Assembly (NCBI GenBank): GCA_017883165.1
Contig: JADGOC010000021.1
Location: 1-37,552, forward strand
Origin: Acidobacteriota bacterium
Lineage (GTDB): Bacteria; Acidobacteriota; Vicinamibacteria; Vicinamibacterales; CAVVIG01
DNA: 37,552 bases
Direction of reading: 5' to 3'
Part shown: one piece after another, positions 15,619 to 25,077 of the stretch
Layout: the number at the start of each line of letters is the position of its first letter
Position numbering within the stretch: position 1 is the stretch's first letter
The notes under the pieces: generated by a model
What the model was told of the DNA's origin: nothing
The model's input: the letters and a program-made list of their open reading frames with translations, nothing else
The model's database searches: none
Made by a program: the position numbers and the translations under genes

Positions 15619-18155
15619 TGCTCGTCGCCGTTCTGGCGCTCAGCGCGCTGCTCCAGGCGCAATCCGCGCCGCGGGTGGCCTTGAGCGGCGTCGTCCAGGA
15701 CCAGACCGGCGCCGTGCTGCAGAATGCGACGGTGGAGCTCGTCGCCGCCTCGGGCGCCGTGCAATCGACGACGACGACCGACGCGGTCGGCGCGTTCCAC
15801 TTCGACAACGTTGCCGCCGGCCAGTACGAGCTTCGAACATCGTTCGAAGGGTTCAAGCCGGCCGCCGTGCGCGTCCGCGTCGGCGCGCGGACGCCGGCGC
15901 CGCAGAAGCTGGTGCTTCGGCTCGCCGACGTCACGCAGGAGATCACGGTGAGCAACGCCGCGGCGCAGGTCGACGCGACGGCGTCGAACAACCTGGACGC
16001 CGTAACCGTCGATCAGCAGATGCTCGAAAGCCTGCCGGTGTTCGACCAGGACTACATTGCGACGCTGTCGCGCTTTCTCGATTCCGGATCGCTCGGCTCG
16101 GGCGGCGCCACCGTCGTCGTCAACGGCATGGAAGTGAGCGCGCTGAGGGTCAGCGCGTCGGCGGTCCAGCAGATCAAGATCAATCAGGATCCGTACTCGG
16201 CCGAGTACGCGCGGCCAGGGCGGGGACGAATCGAAATCCTGACCAAGCCCGGAGGCCAGGAATATCACGGCGAAGGGAACGTCATCTTCCGCGACGCGGT
16301 TTTCGATGCGCGGAACGCGTTTGCCTCGACCAAACCGCCCGAACAGAAGCACATCGTCGAGGGTGTGTTTGGCGGGCCGGTCGGGACGGGCGGCAAGACG
16401 TCTTTTCTTATGTCGGGGCACGACCAGCGCGACGATCAGCAGGCCGTGGTGTTCGCGTTGGGTCTGACGGGCGTGATTCAGGACATCGCGCCGCAGCCGA
16501 ACCGCCAGTCGCTTCTTTCGGCCAGCCTGACGCATCAGCTCAGCGACAAGACGACGATCTCGATTCGGCCAAGTTACGAGTACGAGAGCCAGCAGAATCG
16601 CGGCGTGGGCGGCACGACGCTCGCGAGTGCGGGCACGAACTTCGAACACCGCGAAGAGCAGGTCACCTACACGCAGCAGACGGTCTTCCGCCCGACGCTG
16701 CTCAATCAGTTTCAGGTGCTCGTCGGGCACGAACGCGAGCCGACCACGAGCCTTTCGCCGGCCCGCGGCATTGTCGTCGCCGGCGCGTTCACCGGGGGCG
16801 GCGGGCAAAGCGATCTGCTCCGCACCGAAACGCACATGCAGCTCACCGAGAGCCTCGTGTGGACCAAAGGGCATCACCTGATTCAGGGCGGCTTCCAGCT
16901 GCCGGACTGGAGCCGCCGCGGCTTCTACGACCGGAGCAATTTCGGCGGCTCGTTCTATTTTTCGAACCTCGACACGTATGCGGCGGGGCAGCCCTACGCC
17001 TTCATCCAGCAGAAGGGGAACGGCGATCTCGCATTTCTCGAGAAGCAGGTCGGGACCTACATCAAGGACGACTGGCAGGTACGGCCCGGACTGTCGGCCT
17101 CGCTCGGGCTCCGCTACGACTGGCAGAACTATTTTCACGACGACAACAACGTCGCGCCTCGCGCGTCGCTCGCGTATGCGCCGGGCAACAGGAAGACCGA
17201 TGTCATTCGCGTCGGCGCCGGAATCTTCAACGATCGGAGCGGCCCGGTCGTCATCGCCGATCTACTGCACTCTCAGCCCGGCGGTTTGACCCGGGTGGTC
17301 GTCACCAATCCCGGCTATCCGGATCCGTTTCAATCCGCCGCGGCCGCCGCGGCGCAGCCGCCGAGCATCGTCCGGCTTGCGCCGGATGTGCAGATTCCGC
17401 ATACGTTCCAGTACAGTCTGGGGATCGACCATCAACTCCGGAAGGCCACGACACTGTCGGTGACGTATGTCGGGGCGCGGGGCTACCATCTGTTCCGATC
17501 GCGAGACATCAACGCGCCGCCGCCGCCCTTCTATCTCTCACGTCCCGATCCAACCTACGGCGTGGTGCGCGAGGTCGAATCCAACGGCCGGCAGCGGAGC
17601 GATTCGCTGCAGCTCACGCTGCGCGGGAAGATGACGCCGTGGTTCAACGGCCAGATACAGTACACGCTGAGCCGCGTCTATAACGATACGAACGGCATCG
17701 GATCGTATCCCGCCAACGACTACGATCTGTCTGGCGAATGGGCGCATGCCGACTTCGACCGGCGGCACCGGTTCCTTCTACTTGGCCGACTCAGTGCGCG
17801 GGTTGTGGACGTCGGTGTCGGCGTGACGATGAATTCCGCGGCACCGTACACCGAGACGTTGGGGCAGGACGTCTACAACAACGGCCGCGGACGCGCGAGG
17901 CCGGCGGGCGTGCCGCGGAACAGCCTCGAGGGCCAGAGCTTCGCGCAGCTCGATCTGCGCCTGTCACGAGATCTGAAGATCAACGCCGGGACGCCGCAGG
18001 AGCGCAGCGTCGCGATCGCGCTCGACGCCTTCAATGTGACCAACAGCGTCAACTATGCGAACTACATCGGGACGATGAGCTCGCCGTTTTTCGGACAACC
18101 CGTGGCGGCGCGCGCGCCGCGCCAAGTGCAACTTTCCGCTCGGCTCAGCTTTTGA
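15618..18155 (+). CDS. TonB-receptor-like outer-membrane protein with carboxypeptidase-regulatory domain (Oar-like)
   Basis: The product is 845 aa from ATG at 15618, overlapping the PepSY stop (TGATG). A short signal peptide (residues 1-14) is followed by a carboxypeptidase-regulatory-like Ig fold at about 20-95 (VALSGVVQDQTGAVLQNATVEL). A plug-like domain follows at about 105-215 (VFDQDYIATLSRFLDSGS, TVVVNGMEVSAL, YSAEYARPGRGRIEI). The remainder alternates strands as expected of a beta barrel and ends in Phe (LSARLSF), the terminal aromatic signal for outer-membrane insertion. No TonB box is obvious. Proteins of this architecture are abundant in Acidobacteriota and Bacteroidota. Its place at the head of an RND efflux operon under an OmpR-type site is unusual for a nutrient receptor. 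Confidence 0.88.
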   Translation: MLVAVLALSALLQAQSAPRVALSGVVQDQTGAVLQNATVELVAASGAVQSTTTTDAVGAFHFDNVAAGQYELRTSFEGFKPAAVRVRVGARTPAPQKLVLRLADVTQEITVSNAAAQVDATASNNLDAVTVDQQMLESLPVFDQDYIATLSRFLDSGSLGSGGATVVVNGMEVSALRVSASAVQQIKINQDPYSAEYARPGRGRIEILTKPGGQEYHGEGNVIFRDAVFDARNAFASTKPPEQKHIVEGVFGGPVGTGGKTSFLMSGHDQRDDQQAVVFALGLTGVIQDIAPQPNRQSLLSASLTHQLSDKTTISIRPSYEYESQQNRGVGGTTLASAGTNFEHREEQVTYTQQTVFRPTLLNQFQVLVGHEREPTTSLSPARGIVVAGAFTGGGGQSDLLRTETHMQLTESLVWTKGHHLIQGGFQLPDWSRRGFYDRSNFGGSFYFSNLDTYAAGQPYAFIQQKGNGDLAFLEKQVGTYIKDDWQVRPGLSASLGLRYDWQNYFHDDNNVAPRASLAYAPGNRKTDVIRVGAGIFNDRSGPVVIADLLHSQPGGLTRVVVTNPGYPDPFQSAAAAAAQPPSIVRLAPDVQIPHTFQYSLGIDHQLRKATTLSVTYVGARGYHLFRSRDINAPPPPFYLSRPDPTYGVVREVESNGRQRSDSLQLTLRGKMTPWFNGQIQYTLSRVYNDTNGIGSYPANDYDLSGEWAHADFDRRHRFLLLGRLSARVVDVGVGVTMNSAAPYTETLGQDVYNNGRGRARPAGVPRNSLEGQSFAQLDLRLSRDLKINAGTPQERSVAIALDAFNVTNSVNYANYIGTMSSPFFGQPVAARAPRQVQLSARLSF

Positions 18156-18220
18156 CCGATCATGGCCCTGACTAGATTCCTGACCGCTGTTCGCACTAGG
18201 CTTGAGGACCCTGTAGCCCT

Positions 18221-19468
18221 GTGAACACTGTCATCGCGCTCATCGCCGTGCTCGCCGGGTTCGCCTCCCACGAGCCGGCTATCGTGTCGGCTCAGGCCGC
18301 GGCGCCGCCGACTCCGCTCACCCCGCTGACGTACGACGCGGCGCTCGATTTGGCCACTTCTCGCAACCTCGGCCTCGAAGCCGTCCGTCGGCAGCGTGCG
18401 ATCCGCGAGGCCGCGATCCGCATCGCGCGCCAGCTGCCCAATCCCGACGTCAGCTTCGAACTGACGCGCGACACGCCGCACGAGACGGCCGGCGTCGATG
18501 TCCCGATCGAAATCGGTGGCAAGCGATCGAGGCGGATCGATCTCGCGAACGAAGAGCTCACGCTCGCCGACGTCGACGTGCGCGCGGAGCTGCGCGCGGT
18601 CCGCAAGGAGCTGCGCCAGGCGTTCTACTCGCTCGTGGCCGGCGACGCGCGCGTGACGGTCGCCGACAGCGTGCTCGAGATCTCGCGTCGAGTACGCGAC
18701 GCGGCGCAGGCGCGCGTTGAAACCGGCGCGGCGCCCCGGCTCGAGGTGTTGCAGGCCGACCTCGGCGTGACGCGCGCCGAAGCCGAGCTGGATCTCGCGC
18801 GCAGCGTGCGCATCGCGGCACAGGCGAACCTCAACGCGATCCTCAATCTGCCGCCGCAGCAGGCGGTGGCGGTGTCGGGCAGCCTCATTGATCGCACCTC
18901 GGCGCCCGCCTACCCAATCGCGCTCGCCTCCGCCATCACGTCCAACGTCGATCTCCTCAGGCTCGATCGCGAGATCGCGGTGGAGCAGCGCCGCGCCGAT
19001 CTGCTGCGGGCCGAGCGGACGCCGACGCCGACCTTCTCGCTCGGCGCCATGTTCAGCAACCCGGGCGGCGACTTTGGTTCAGGCTTGCGCGGCGCCGTCA
19101 GTGTCGGCGTGCCGATTTTCAGCCGCAATCAAGGCGAGATCGCCCAGTCGATTGCGACGACGTCGCAGCTGCGCGCGGAGCGGGAGGCGACCACACGCGA
19201 TGTCGAGAACACCGTCTTCGCCATCGTCGCCAGAATCGACGCGCAGCGCCGGCAGCTTGACGCCTATCAGCAGCGCCTCGTCCCGACGGCGACCGACCTC
19301 GAGTCGTTGGCGGAAGAGAGTTACCGGGCCGGACGGACGTCGATTCTCGGTGTGCTCGATGCGCAGCGCAGCCTGCGCGATCTCAGGCGGGAAGCGCTGC
19401 AGGTGATGCTCGACCTGCAGTTCTCGCTCGCGGATCTGGAGGAGATTCTTGGAACGGCGCTCCCGTAA
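18221..19468 (+). CDS. TolC family outer-membrane efflux protein
   Basis: The product is 415 aa from GTG at 18221; GAGGA at 18204-18208 is a weak ribosome-binding site. Residues 1-25 look like a signal peptide. The rest is two OEP repeats: long amphipathic helices with LTYDAALDLATSRN at the start, then ELRQAFYSLVAGDARV, and a second unit beginning near IALASAITSNVDLLRLDREIAVEQ. The length and the VDVPIEIGGKRSRRI segment match CzcC-like members that pair with RND pumps. It forms the outer-membrane channel of the tripartite pump encoded by the next two genes. A 65-base gap separates it from the TonB-like gene, so a secondary promoter is possible. Confidence 0.93.
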   Translation: MNTVIALIAVLAGFASHEPAIVSAQAAAPPTPLTPLTYDAALDLATSRNLGLEAVRRQRAIREAAIRIARQLPNPDVSFELTRDTPHETAGVDVPIEIGGKRSRRIDLANEELTLADVDVRAELRAVRKELRQAFYSLVAGDARVTVADSVLEISRRVRDAAQARVETGAAPRLEVLQADLGVTRAEAELDLARSVRIAAQANLNAILNLPPQQAVAVSGSLIDRTSAPAYPIALASAITSNVDLLRLDREIAVEQRRADLLRAERTPTPTFSLGAMFSNPGGDFGSGLRGAVSVGVPIFSRNQGEIAQSIATTSQLRAEREATTRDVENTVFAIVARIDAQRRQLDAYQQRLVPTATDLESLAEESYRAGRTSILGVLDAQRSLRDLRREALQVMLDLQFSLADLEEILGTALP

Positions 19469-20594
19469 CGGTCCGGCTAGAGCCGGACACTGCGTAATTT
19501 TGGCGTTGATGTTGTGCGGCGCCTGCAAAGGCAAAGGCGGCGACGCAGACGATGCGGTGAAGCCAGCCGAGGTCCCGACCATCAGTGCTGACACGGCGAA
19601 GGTGGTGCGCCGCACGCTCGCCGCGGAGCTCGCCGTCCGCGGCACGATTGCGGCGGTGCCCAACGAGGACGTCAAGGTCAGCGCGCTCGTCCCCGGGCGT
19701 GTGATCAAGGTCAACGTGGCCGAAGGCGACACGGTGAAGCAGGGCCAGGTCCTCGCCGAGCTCGATCGTCAGCCGTTGCAGGATCAGCGCCGCCAGGCGA
19801 CGGCGTCGGTCGATCAGGCCAAGGCGCAGCTCGAGAACGCGCGGCTCAACCTCCAGCGCAACCAGCAGCTCTTCGAGCGGGGCATCGCGGCCGGCAAGGA
19901 AGTGGAGGACGCCCGCAAGGACATGGCGTCGGCGCAGGCGGCGCTCGATCAGGCGAACGCCGCGCTGAACGCGGCCGAGCGTCAGGTCGAGCGCGCCGAG
20001 GTGCGCTCGCCGATCGACGGCCAGATCGTCAAGCGCATGGTCAGCGGCGGCGAGCAGGTGGACGGCACCGCGGCGCAGCCCATCGTCGAGATCGCCAACC
20101 TCGACCGCGTCGAGCTCGACGCGAACGTGCCGTCGGAACATCTAGCGCCGATCAAAGCCGGCCAGCCGGTCGACGTCGTGAGCGACGCCTATGCCGGACA
20201 CACGTTCGCGGGCACGGTGCTGGCCATCGCGCCGGCGGTCGATCCGACGACCAACGCGGCGCTCGTCCGGATCCGCATCACCAACGCGGAGCGGCTGCTC
20301 AAGGTCGGCATGTTCGCCGAGGCGCACGTGCAGCTCGCCCAGCACGCCAACGCGCTCGTCGTCCCGCCGTCGGCCATCGTGCGCGATCAGGAGGGAGCGG
20401 TGGTGTACGTGCTGACTGGCGACATCGCGCAGCGGACGCCCGTGAAGACCGGCCTCGAAAAGCCTGACGCGGTCGAGATTCTCTCCGGCGTCAAGGAGGG
20501 GCAGACGGTGCTGACCTCGTCGGTCTACGGCTTGGGCGAAAAGGCGAAGCTGGCGGCCCCGAGCAAATCCGAGCCAGGCAAATCCGAACCATGA
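19449..20594 (+). CDS. RND efflux periplasmic adaptor (membrane fusion protein)
   Basis: The product is 381 aa from a TTG at 19449, overlapping the TolC gene by 20 bases; no better upstream start gives the full signal sequence. Residues 14-26 (CVILALMLCGAC) look like a lipoprotein signal, though the lipobox LCGAC has Cys at -3. The adaptor architecture is clear: a biotinyl-lipoyl-like half-motif VSALVPGRVIKVNVAEGDTV, a long coiled-coil hairpin at about residues 105-180, the second half-motif VRSPIDGQIVKRMVSGGEQV, then beta-barrel and membrane-proximal domains. It bridges the RND permease and the TolC channel. Its stop overlaps the RND gene's ATG by 4 bases. Confidence 0.93.
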   Translation: MERRSRNGPARAGHCVILALMLCGACKGKGGDADDAVKPAEVPTISADTAKVVRRTLAAELAVRGTIAAVPNEDVKVSALVPGRVIKVNVAEGDTVKQGQVLAELDRQPLQDQRRQATASVDQAKAQLENARLNLQRNQQLFERGIAAGKEVEDARKDMASAQAALDQANAALNAAERQVERAEVRSPIDGQIVKRMVSGGEQVDGTAAQPIVEIANLDRVELDANVPSEHLAPIKAGQPVDVVSDAYAGHTFAGTVLAIAPAVDPTTNAALVRIRITNAERLLKVGMFAEAHVQLAQHANALVVPPSAIVRDQEGAVVYVLTGDIAQRTPVKTGLEKPDAVEILSGVKEGQTVLTSSVYGLGEKAKLAAPSKSEPGKSEP

Positions 20595-23500
20595 ACGTCG
20601 CCCGCTTCGCCGCCAACAACGCGCGCGCCATTGTGTTCGGCGTCGCCTTCGTGACGCTCGCCGGCGTGTATTCGATCACCGCGCTGCCGAGCGGCATCTA
20701 TCCAGAAGTCGAGTTCCCGCGCATCGCGATCGTCTCGCACTCGGGCGATCTCTCGCCGCGCATCATGCTCATTTCGGTGACGCGGCCGCTCGAAGAGGCC
20801 GCGCGCGGCGTGCTCGGCGTCCGCCGCGTGCGATCGAAGACGATCCGCGGCGCCACCGAGATCTCCGTCATCTTCAATCCCGACGCCGACATGCCGTACG
20901 CGCTGCAGTTGATGCAGGGCAAGGTCGACGAAACGCGGCAGGATCTGCCCGGCGGCACCGAGATCCGCGTCGAGCGCATGACGCCGTCGCTCTTCCCGAT
21001 CCTCGGCTTCAACATCACCGGCGACATACCGGCCGCCGACCTGCGCGACATCGCGATGTTCCAGATCCGGCCGCTGCTCAGCCGCATTCCCGGCGTCGCG
21101 CGCGTCGACGTCGCCGCGACCGACGAACGCGAAGTGTCGGTCGTCGTCGATCCAGGGAAGCTGAACGCGTCGAAGCTCTCGATCGATCAGGTCGCCGACG
21201 CGTTGAAGAGCGCCAATCAGGTGACGTCGGTCGGCCGTCTGCCGAAGGATTATCAGCAGTTCCTCATCCTGTCCACATCCGAGCTCACCAGCCTCGACGA
21301 CGTCCGCCACGTCGTCGTCGCCTTCAGGCAGCAGACGCCGGTGTATGTCGGCGACATCGCCGAGGTGCGCGAGGGGGTCGTCGATCGGACGACGCTCGTG
21401 ACGGGCAACGGACAGCCGGCGGCGGTGGTGAACGTCGCGCGTCAGATTCGCGGCAACATCATCGCGATTGCCGACGGCGTCGACCAGGCGCTCCACGATC
21501 AGGCGGCATCGCTGCCGCCGGCGATTCACATCTCGAAGGTGTACGACCTGGCGACCTTCGTCAAAGAGGCGGTGCGGAGCGTCAGCGACGCGATCATCAT
21601 CGGCAGCATTCTCGCGGTGTTCGTGCTGCTCGCCTTCCTGCGCGACTGGCGCGCCACGTTTGTCGCGGCGACGACGCTGCCGCTGACGATCGTCGGGACG
21701 TTCTTCATCCTGCATCTCGCAGGCGGCACCATCAACCTCATGTCGATGGGCGGCCTCGCCGTCGCCATCGGGCTCGTGATCGACGACGCGATCGTGGTCG
21801 TCGAAAACATCCACCGACATCTGGCGTCTGGGGACACGCCGGAGGCCGCCGCGGAGCGCGGCACCAACGAGCTCTTCGGCGCCGTGGTCGGATCGACGTT
21901 GACGACGGTGGTGGTGTTCGTGCCGCTGGGCCTCTTGCAGGGCATGGTCGGCCAGTTCTTTACGGCGCTGTCGCTGACGCTCTGCGGCGCCGTACTGCTG
22001 TCGCTGGTGTACGCGCTCATATTCATTCCCGTGCCGGCGGCGCGGTTTCTCAGGGCGCACGGCCCGGGAAAGCCGGAGACGCTCGGCTGGCTGAGCCGCC
22101 GCTACGAAGGGGTTCTGCGCGGCGCGCTGGCGCGGCCGATGCTGGTCATCGCCGTGACGATCGTCGTCGCCTTGGTAGGCGTGCTGTTCTATTTCCGGCT
22201 CGAGACCGGCTTTCTGCCGGAGATGGACGAGGGCGGCTACGTGATCGACTACTGGACGCCGCCGGGCACGTCGCTCCAGGAATCGGACCACATGATCAGC
22301 CGCCTCGAAAATATTTTGAAGGCGACGCCGGAAATCTCCGGCTTCAACCGCCGGACAGGCGCCGAGATGGGGCTGTTTGCCACGCAGCAGAACCGCGGCG
22401 ACATTCTGGTGAAGCTGAAGCCGCGATCGAAGCGCGACAAGGACGTCAACGAAATCATCGCCGACGAGCGCGACCGCTTCGCGAAGGAAGCGCCGGGTAT
22501 GACGATCGAATTCGTCCAGATTCTACAGGACATGCTCGGCGATCTGGAGGGCACGCCGGAGCCGGTCGAGGTCAAGCTGTTCGGTGACGATGTGCCGACG
22601 CTCGAGACGATCACGGCGCGGGTCGCCGAGAAGATGTCGCAGGTGCCGGGGCTGGTTGACCTCGTGTCTCCGCGGCGCGGCAACCCCGAGCTCGAAGTGC
22701 GGGTCGACCCGACGCGGGCCGCGAAAGCCGGCTTCACGACGCAGCAAGTGTCGACCGAGCTCGCCAGCGGCCTGCTCGGCAACGTCGCGACCGAGGTCCG
22801 GCGCGGCGATCGGCTCGTCGATCTGCGCGTCCGCTATCCTGACTCGTACCGCTTCGACGCGGCGTGGGTCCACGATTATCCGCTCGTGACGCCGGCCGGC
22901 GCCGTCGTGCCGCTGTCGGCGACCGCCGACATCACCACGGTGGCGGGCAGCTCCGAGCTGCACCGGGAAGACTTGAAGCAGATGATGCCGATCACCGGCC
23001 GCCTCGAGAATCGCGACATGGGGAGCGTGATCGAGGACGTGAAGAAGCTGCTCGCCGGCGAGCACCTCCCGGTCGGCTACACCTACGCGATCGGTGGACA
23101 GTACGAGAGCCAGCAGGAGTCGTTCCGCTCGCTCGTCGTCGTCTTGTCGATTGCGGTGCTGCTCGTGTTCGGCCTGCTCGTCGCGCAGTTCCGCCGCTTC
23201 ACAGCCGCGGTCGTGATCATGTCGGCGGCGCCGCTGTCGCTCGTCGGCGCGTTCGGCCTGCTGCTCTTGACCGGCACGCCGCTCAACGTGTCGTCGTTCA
23301 TGGGGCTGATTCTGTTGATCGGGCTGATCGTCAAGAACGGCATCATCCTGATGGACTACGCGGATCGGCTGGACGAACAGGGCATCGAGCGCCGCGAGGC
23401 GCTCGTGCAGGCCGGAGCCGTCCGGCTGCGGCCGATTCTGATGACGACGCTCTGCACGCTGTTCGGCCTGCTGCCGCTGGCGCTCGGATTGGGATCGGGT

Positions 23501-23632
23501 GCGGAGCTGCAGAAGCCGCTGGCGATCGCGGTGATCGGCGGGCTGTCGGTGTCCACGATCATCACGCTGGTGTTCGTGCCGACGATGATCTCGGTGCTGC
23601 ACGACCACCAGGCCAGATACAAACAGATCTAA
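20591..23632 (+). CDS. RND efflux transporter permease (AcrB/HAE1-like)
   Basis: The product is 1013 aa from ATG at 20591, the usual size of the family. Twelve hydrophobic helices are arranged as 1+5+1+5 around two large periplasmic loops. The TM4 proton-relay segment reads GLVIDDAIVVVENI. The Asp-Asp pair is typical of HAE1 drug-type pumps, whereas metal-type pumps usually have one Asp in this segment. The start MNVARFAANNARAIV and the first loop PSGIYPEVEFPRIAI are standard. A second half-repeat contains VLLVFGLLVAQF and IGLIVKNGIILMDYADR. It uses the proton gradient to expel substrates through the TolC channel. Substrate is unknown; drug or biocide is favoured over metal on the Asp pair. 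Confidence 0.95.
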   Translation: MNVARFAANNARAIVFGVAFVTLAGVYSITALPSGIYPEVEFPRIAIVSHSGDLSPRIMLISVTRPLEEAARGVLGVRRVRSKTIRGATEISVIFNPDADMPYALQLMQGKVDETRQDLPGGTEIRVERMTPSLFPILGFNITGDIPAADLRDIAMFQIRPLLSRIPGVARVDVAATDEREVSVVVDPGKLNASKLSIDQVADALKSANQVTSVGRLPKDYQQFLILSTSELTSLDDVRHVVVAFRQQTPVYVGDIAEVREGVVDRTTLVTGNGQPAAVVNVARQIRGNIIAIADGVDQALHDQAASLPPAIHISKVYDLATFVKEAVRSVSDAIIIGSILAVFVLLAFLRDWRATFVAATTLPLTIVGTFFILHLAGGTINLMSMGGLAVAIGLVIDDAIVVVENIHRHLASGDTPEAAAERGTNELFGAVVGSTLTTVVVFVPLGLLQGMVGQFFTALSLTLCGAVLLSLVYALIFIPVPAARFLRAHGPGKPETLGWLSRRYEGVLRGALARPMLVIAVTIVVALVGVLFYFRLETGFLPEMDEGGYVIDYWTPPGTSLQESDHMISRLENILKATPEISGFNRRTGAEMGLFATQQNRGDILVKLKPRSKRDKDVNEIIADERDRFAKEAPGMTIEFVQILQDMLGDLEGTPEPVEVKLFGDDVPTLETITARVAEKMSQVPGLVDLVSPRRGNPELEVRVDPTRAAKAGFTTQQVSTELASGLLGNVATEVRRGDRLVDLRVRYPDSYRFDAAWVHDYPLVTPAGAVVPLSATADITTVAGSSELHREDLKQMMPITGRLENRDMGSVIEDVKKLLAGEHLPVGYTYAIGGQYESQQESFRSLVVVLSIAVLLVFGLLVAQFRRFTAAVVIMSAAPLSLVGAFGLLLLTGTPLNVSSFMGLILLIGLIVKNGIILMDYADRLDEQGIERREALVQAGAVRLRPILMTTLCTLFGLLPLALGLGSGAELQKPLAIAVIGGLSVSTIITLVFVPTMISVLHDHQARYKQI

Positions 23633-23646
23633 GTGTGCTCTGAGTC

Positions 23647-24618
23647 TCAGGGGAGACGATGGACGAGCACTTCCGTCGCGTGGTGCACCGTCGCGAGGAG
23701 CGGGGCGTAGGTGAAGGCGAGCGATGCGGCCGCGGCCACCACCAGCGTGAGGCGCGCCGACGATGTGCGGCGACGTGCAGCGTCGCGAGGCGGCGGCTCG
23801 TCGATCAGCCGCAGCACGCGCGAGGTGATTTCTCCGCCGCCGACCAGCGTGCTGATTGGCTCGGTGCAGGGCGTGAGCGCCGGCATCAGGCGCGCGACCT
23901 TGACGAGCGCCGACGCCAGCGCGAGGCGCCCGGCGCGATCCGTGACGGCCGAGGCGGTCGCGTCCGCGGCGAGTTCGGCTGCTTCGGCCCACCCGCGTTC
24001 GAGCCGGCGCGCGGCCCGCGTCCAGCCGAGCAGATCCGGCGTGCCGCGCATTGCGAGGCGCTTCAGGTTGTCCCAGGCGCGGTGATGGCTGACCTCGTGA
24101 CTGATGCTCGCGGCGAGCTCCTCGGGCGTCAGCGCGTCGATGAGCCCGCGCGTCACGAGCAGCCGCGACCGCACGATCCCGACGAGCGCCATGACGGGCT
24201 GCTCCGCCTCGACCCGGAAGGCGGGGATGCCGATGCCGTCGAGCGCGAGCGGCTCCGCCGTTTGCGTCCAGGCGCGCGCCCGTCCAATCGCGTGCCACCA
24301 GGCGACCGCGCCCCGCGCGAACGCGTTGACGAGCAGCGCGCCGGCCGCCGCCGCGGCGAGCGTCAGCGTGAGATCGAAGCCTTCGGTGAATTCGCGCGGC
24401 TCGAACTTCCAGTACGAGGGGACAAAGACGAGCGCCACGAAGAGAACCGACGCCGTTGACGGCAGGAGCCGCAGCAGCAACAGCAGCGGCGCGGACCGGC
24501 GTGCGTACCGCGCCCTGCTGGTCCTGTCGGTCACGAGGGCCACGGCCGCCGAGACCGCGACGTTCGTCGCGAGAAACCACGCCAGCGCCAGCGTCGCGCC
24601 GTGCAGCAGATAGTTCAC
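23647..24618 (-). CDS. M56 family (BlaR1/MecR1-like) membrane metallopeptidase
   Basis: The product is 323 aa from GTG at 24618, overlapping the BlaI stop by 4 bases. Hydrophobic segments occur near residues 5-28, 45-70, 85-105 and 285-310. The zinc motif HEVSH in ASISHEVSHHRAWDNLKR, and downstream ELAADATA, match the M56 peptidase domain of BlaR1/MecR1. The extracytoplasmic penicillin-binding sensor of true BlaR1 is absent, so the protein is a sensor-less M56 peptidase. In characterised systems the peptidase inactivates its BlaI-type repressor; that is the likely relation here. The induction signal is unknown, and beta-lactams are not implied. Confidence 0.9.
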   Translation of the reverse strand: MNYLLHGATLALAWFLATNVAVSAAVALVTDRTSRARYARRSAPLLLLLRLLPSTASVLFVALVFVPSYWKFEPREFTEGFDLTLTLAAAAAGALLVNAFARGAVAWWHAIGRARAWTQTAEPLALDGIGIPAFRVEAEQPVMALVGIVRSRLLVTRGLIDALTPEELAASISHEVSHHRAWDNLKRLAMRGTPDLLGWTRAARRLERGWAEAAELAADATASAVTDRAGRLALASALVKVARLMPALTPCTEPISTLVGGGEITSRVLRLIDEPPPRDAARRRTSSARLTLVVAAAASLAFTYAPLLATVHHATEVLVHRLP

Positions 24619-25076
24619 GGCTCCCTCCGCCGCTTTTCGCGGATGAGCCGCTCGAGCTCGTCGAGGAGCGCCCGATCGCGCTCGGACACCGCGTCGACGA
24701 GAGAGGAGAGCACCGGCAGCGGCTCGCCTTCGCGCTGCAGCAGGCTGTGCACCAGCTCGGTCGCCACCTGGCCCTCGATCTCGGCGCGCGACGCCGTCGC
24801 ACGGTACACGAACGCGCGCCCCACTTTGCGCCGCGCCAGCAGTCCCTTCTTGAATAGCCGGTCCATCGTCGTCATCACCGTGGTGTAGGCCACGGCGGGG
24901 CCGAGCTCGTCGCAGCCGTCGCGCACGCTCGTCTCGCCATGGCGCCAGACGAGCGTCATCACGTCGCGCTCGAGCGAGCCGAGGCTGTTTTCGAGGAGCT
25001 CGTGCGACGATTTGAAGCCCCAGAACTGGAACCGGCGGCGCATTTCAGGTTGAGCGTAGGCCGTGCCGACGCGCAT
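24615..25076 (-). CDS. BlaI/MecI/CopY family transcriptional repressor
   Basis: The product is 153 aa from ATG at 25076; ATG at 25043 is an alternative. The Penicillinase_R winged-helix domain is clear: LGSLERDVMTLVWRHGETSVRD, AYTTVMTTMDRLFKKGLLARRKVGRAFVYRA. It ends in a helical dimerisation region LLDELERLIREKRR. About 33 residues precede the usual start of the family. The protein should bind an inverted-repeat operator as a dimer, and cleavage by the adjacent M56 peptidase should relieve repression. The gene starts one base after the upstream flavoprotein stop. Confidence 0.93.
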   Translation of the reverse strand: MRVGTAYAQPEMRRRFQFWGFKSSHELLENSLGSLERDVMTLVWRHGETSVRDGCDELGPAVAYTTVMTTMDRLFKKGLLARRKVGRAFVYRATASRAEIEGQVATELVHSLLQREGEPLPVLSSLVDAVSERDRALLDELERLIREKRRREP

Positions 25077-25077
25077 G

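Noticed and set aside
15540-17138. Minus-strand open frame inside the TonB-like gene
   Set aside because: Shadow of the real gene, with no family pattern and Arg-rich composition.
22523-24802. Very long minus-strand open frame across the RND and M56 genes
   Set aside because: Arg/Ala/His-rich composition typical of a GC-rich shadow frame, with no recognisable domain; the RND and M56 genes explain the region.
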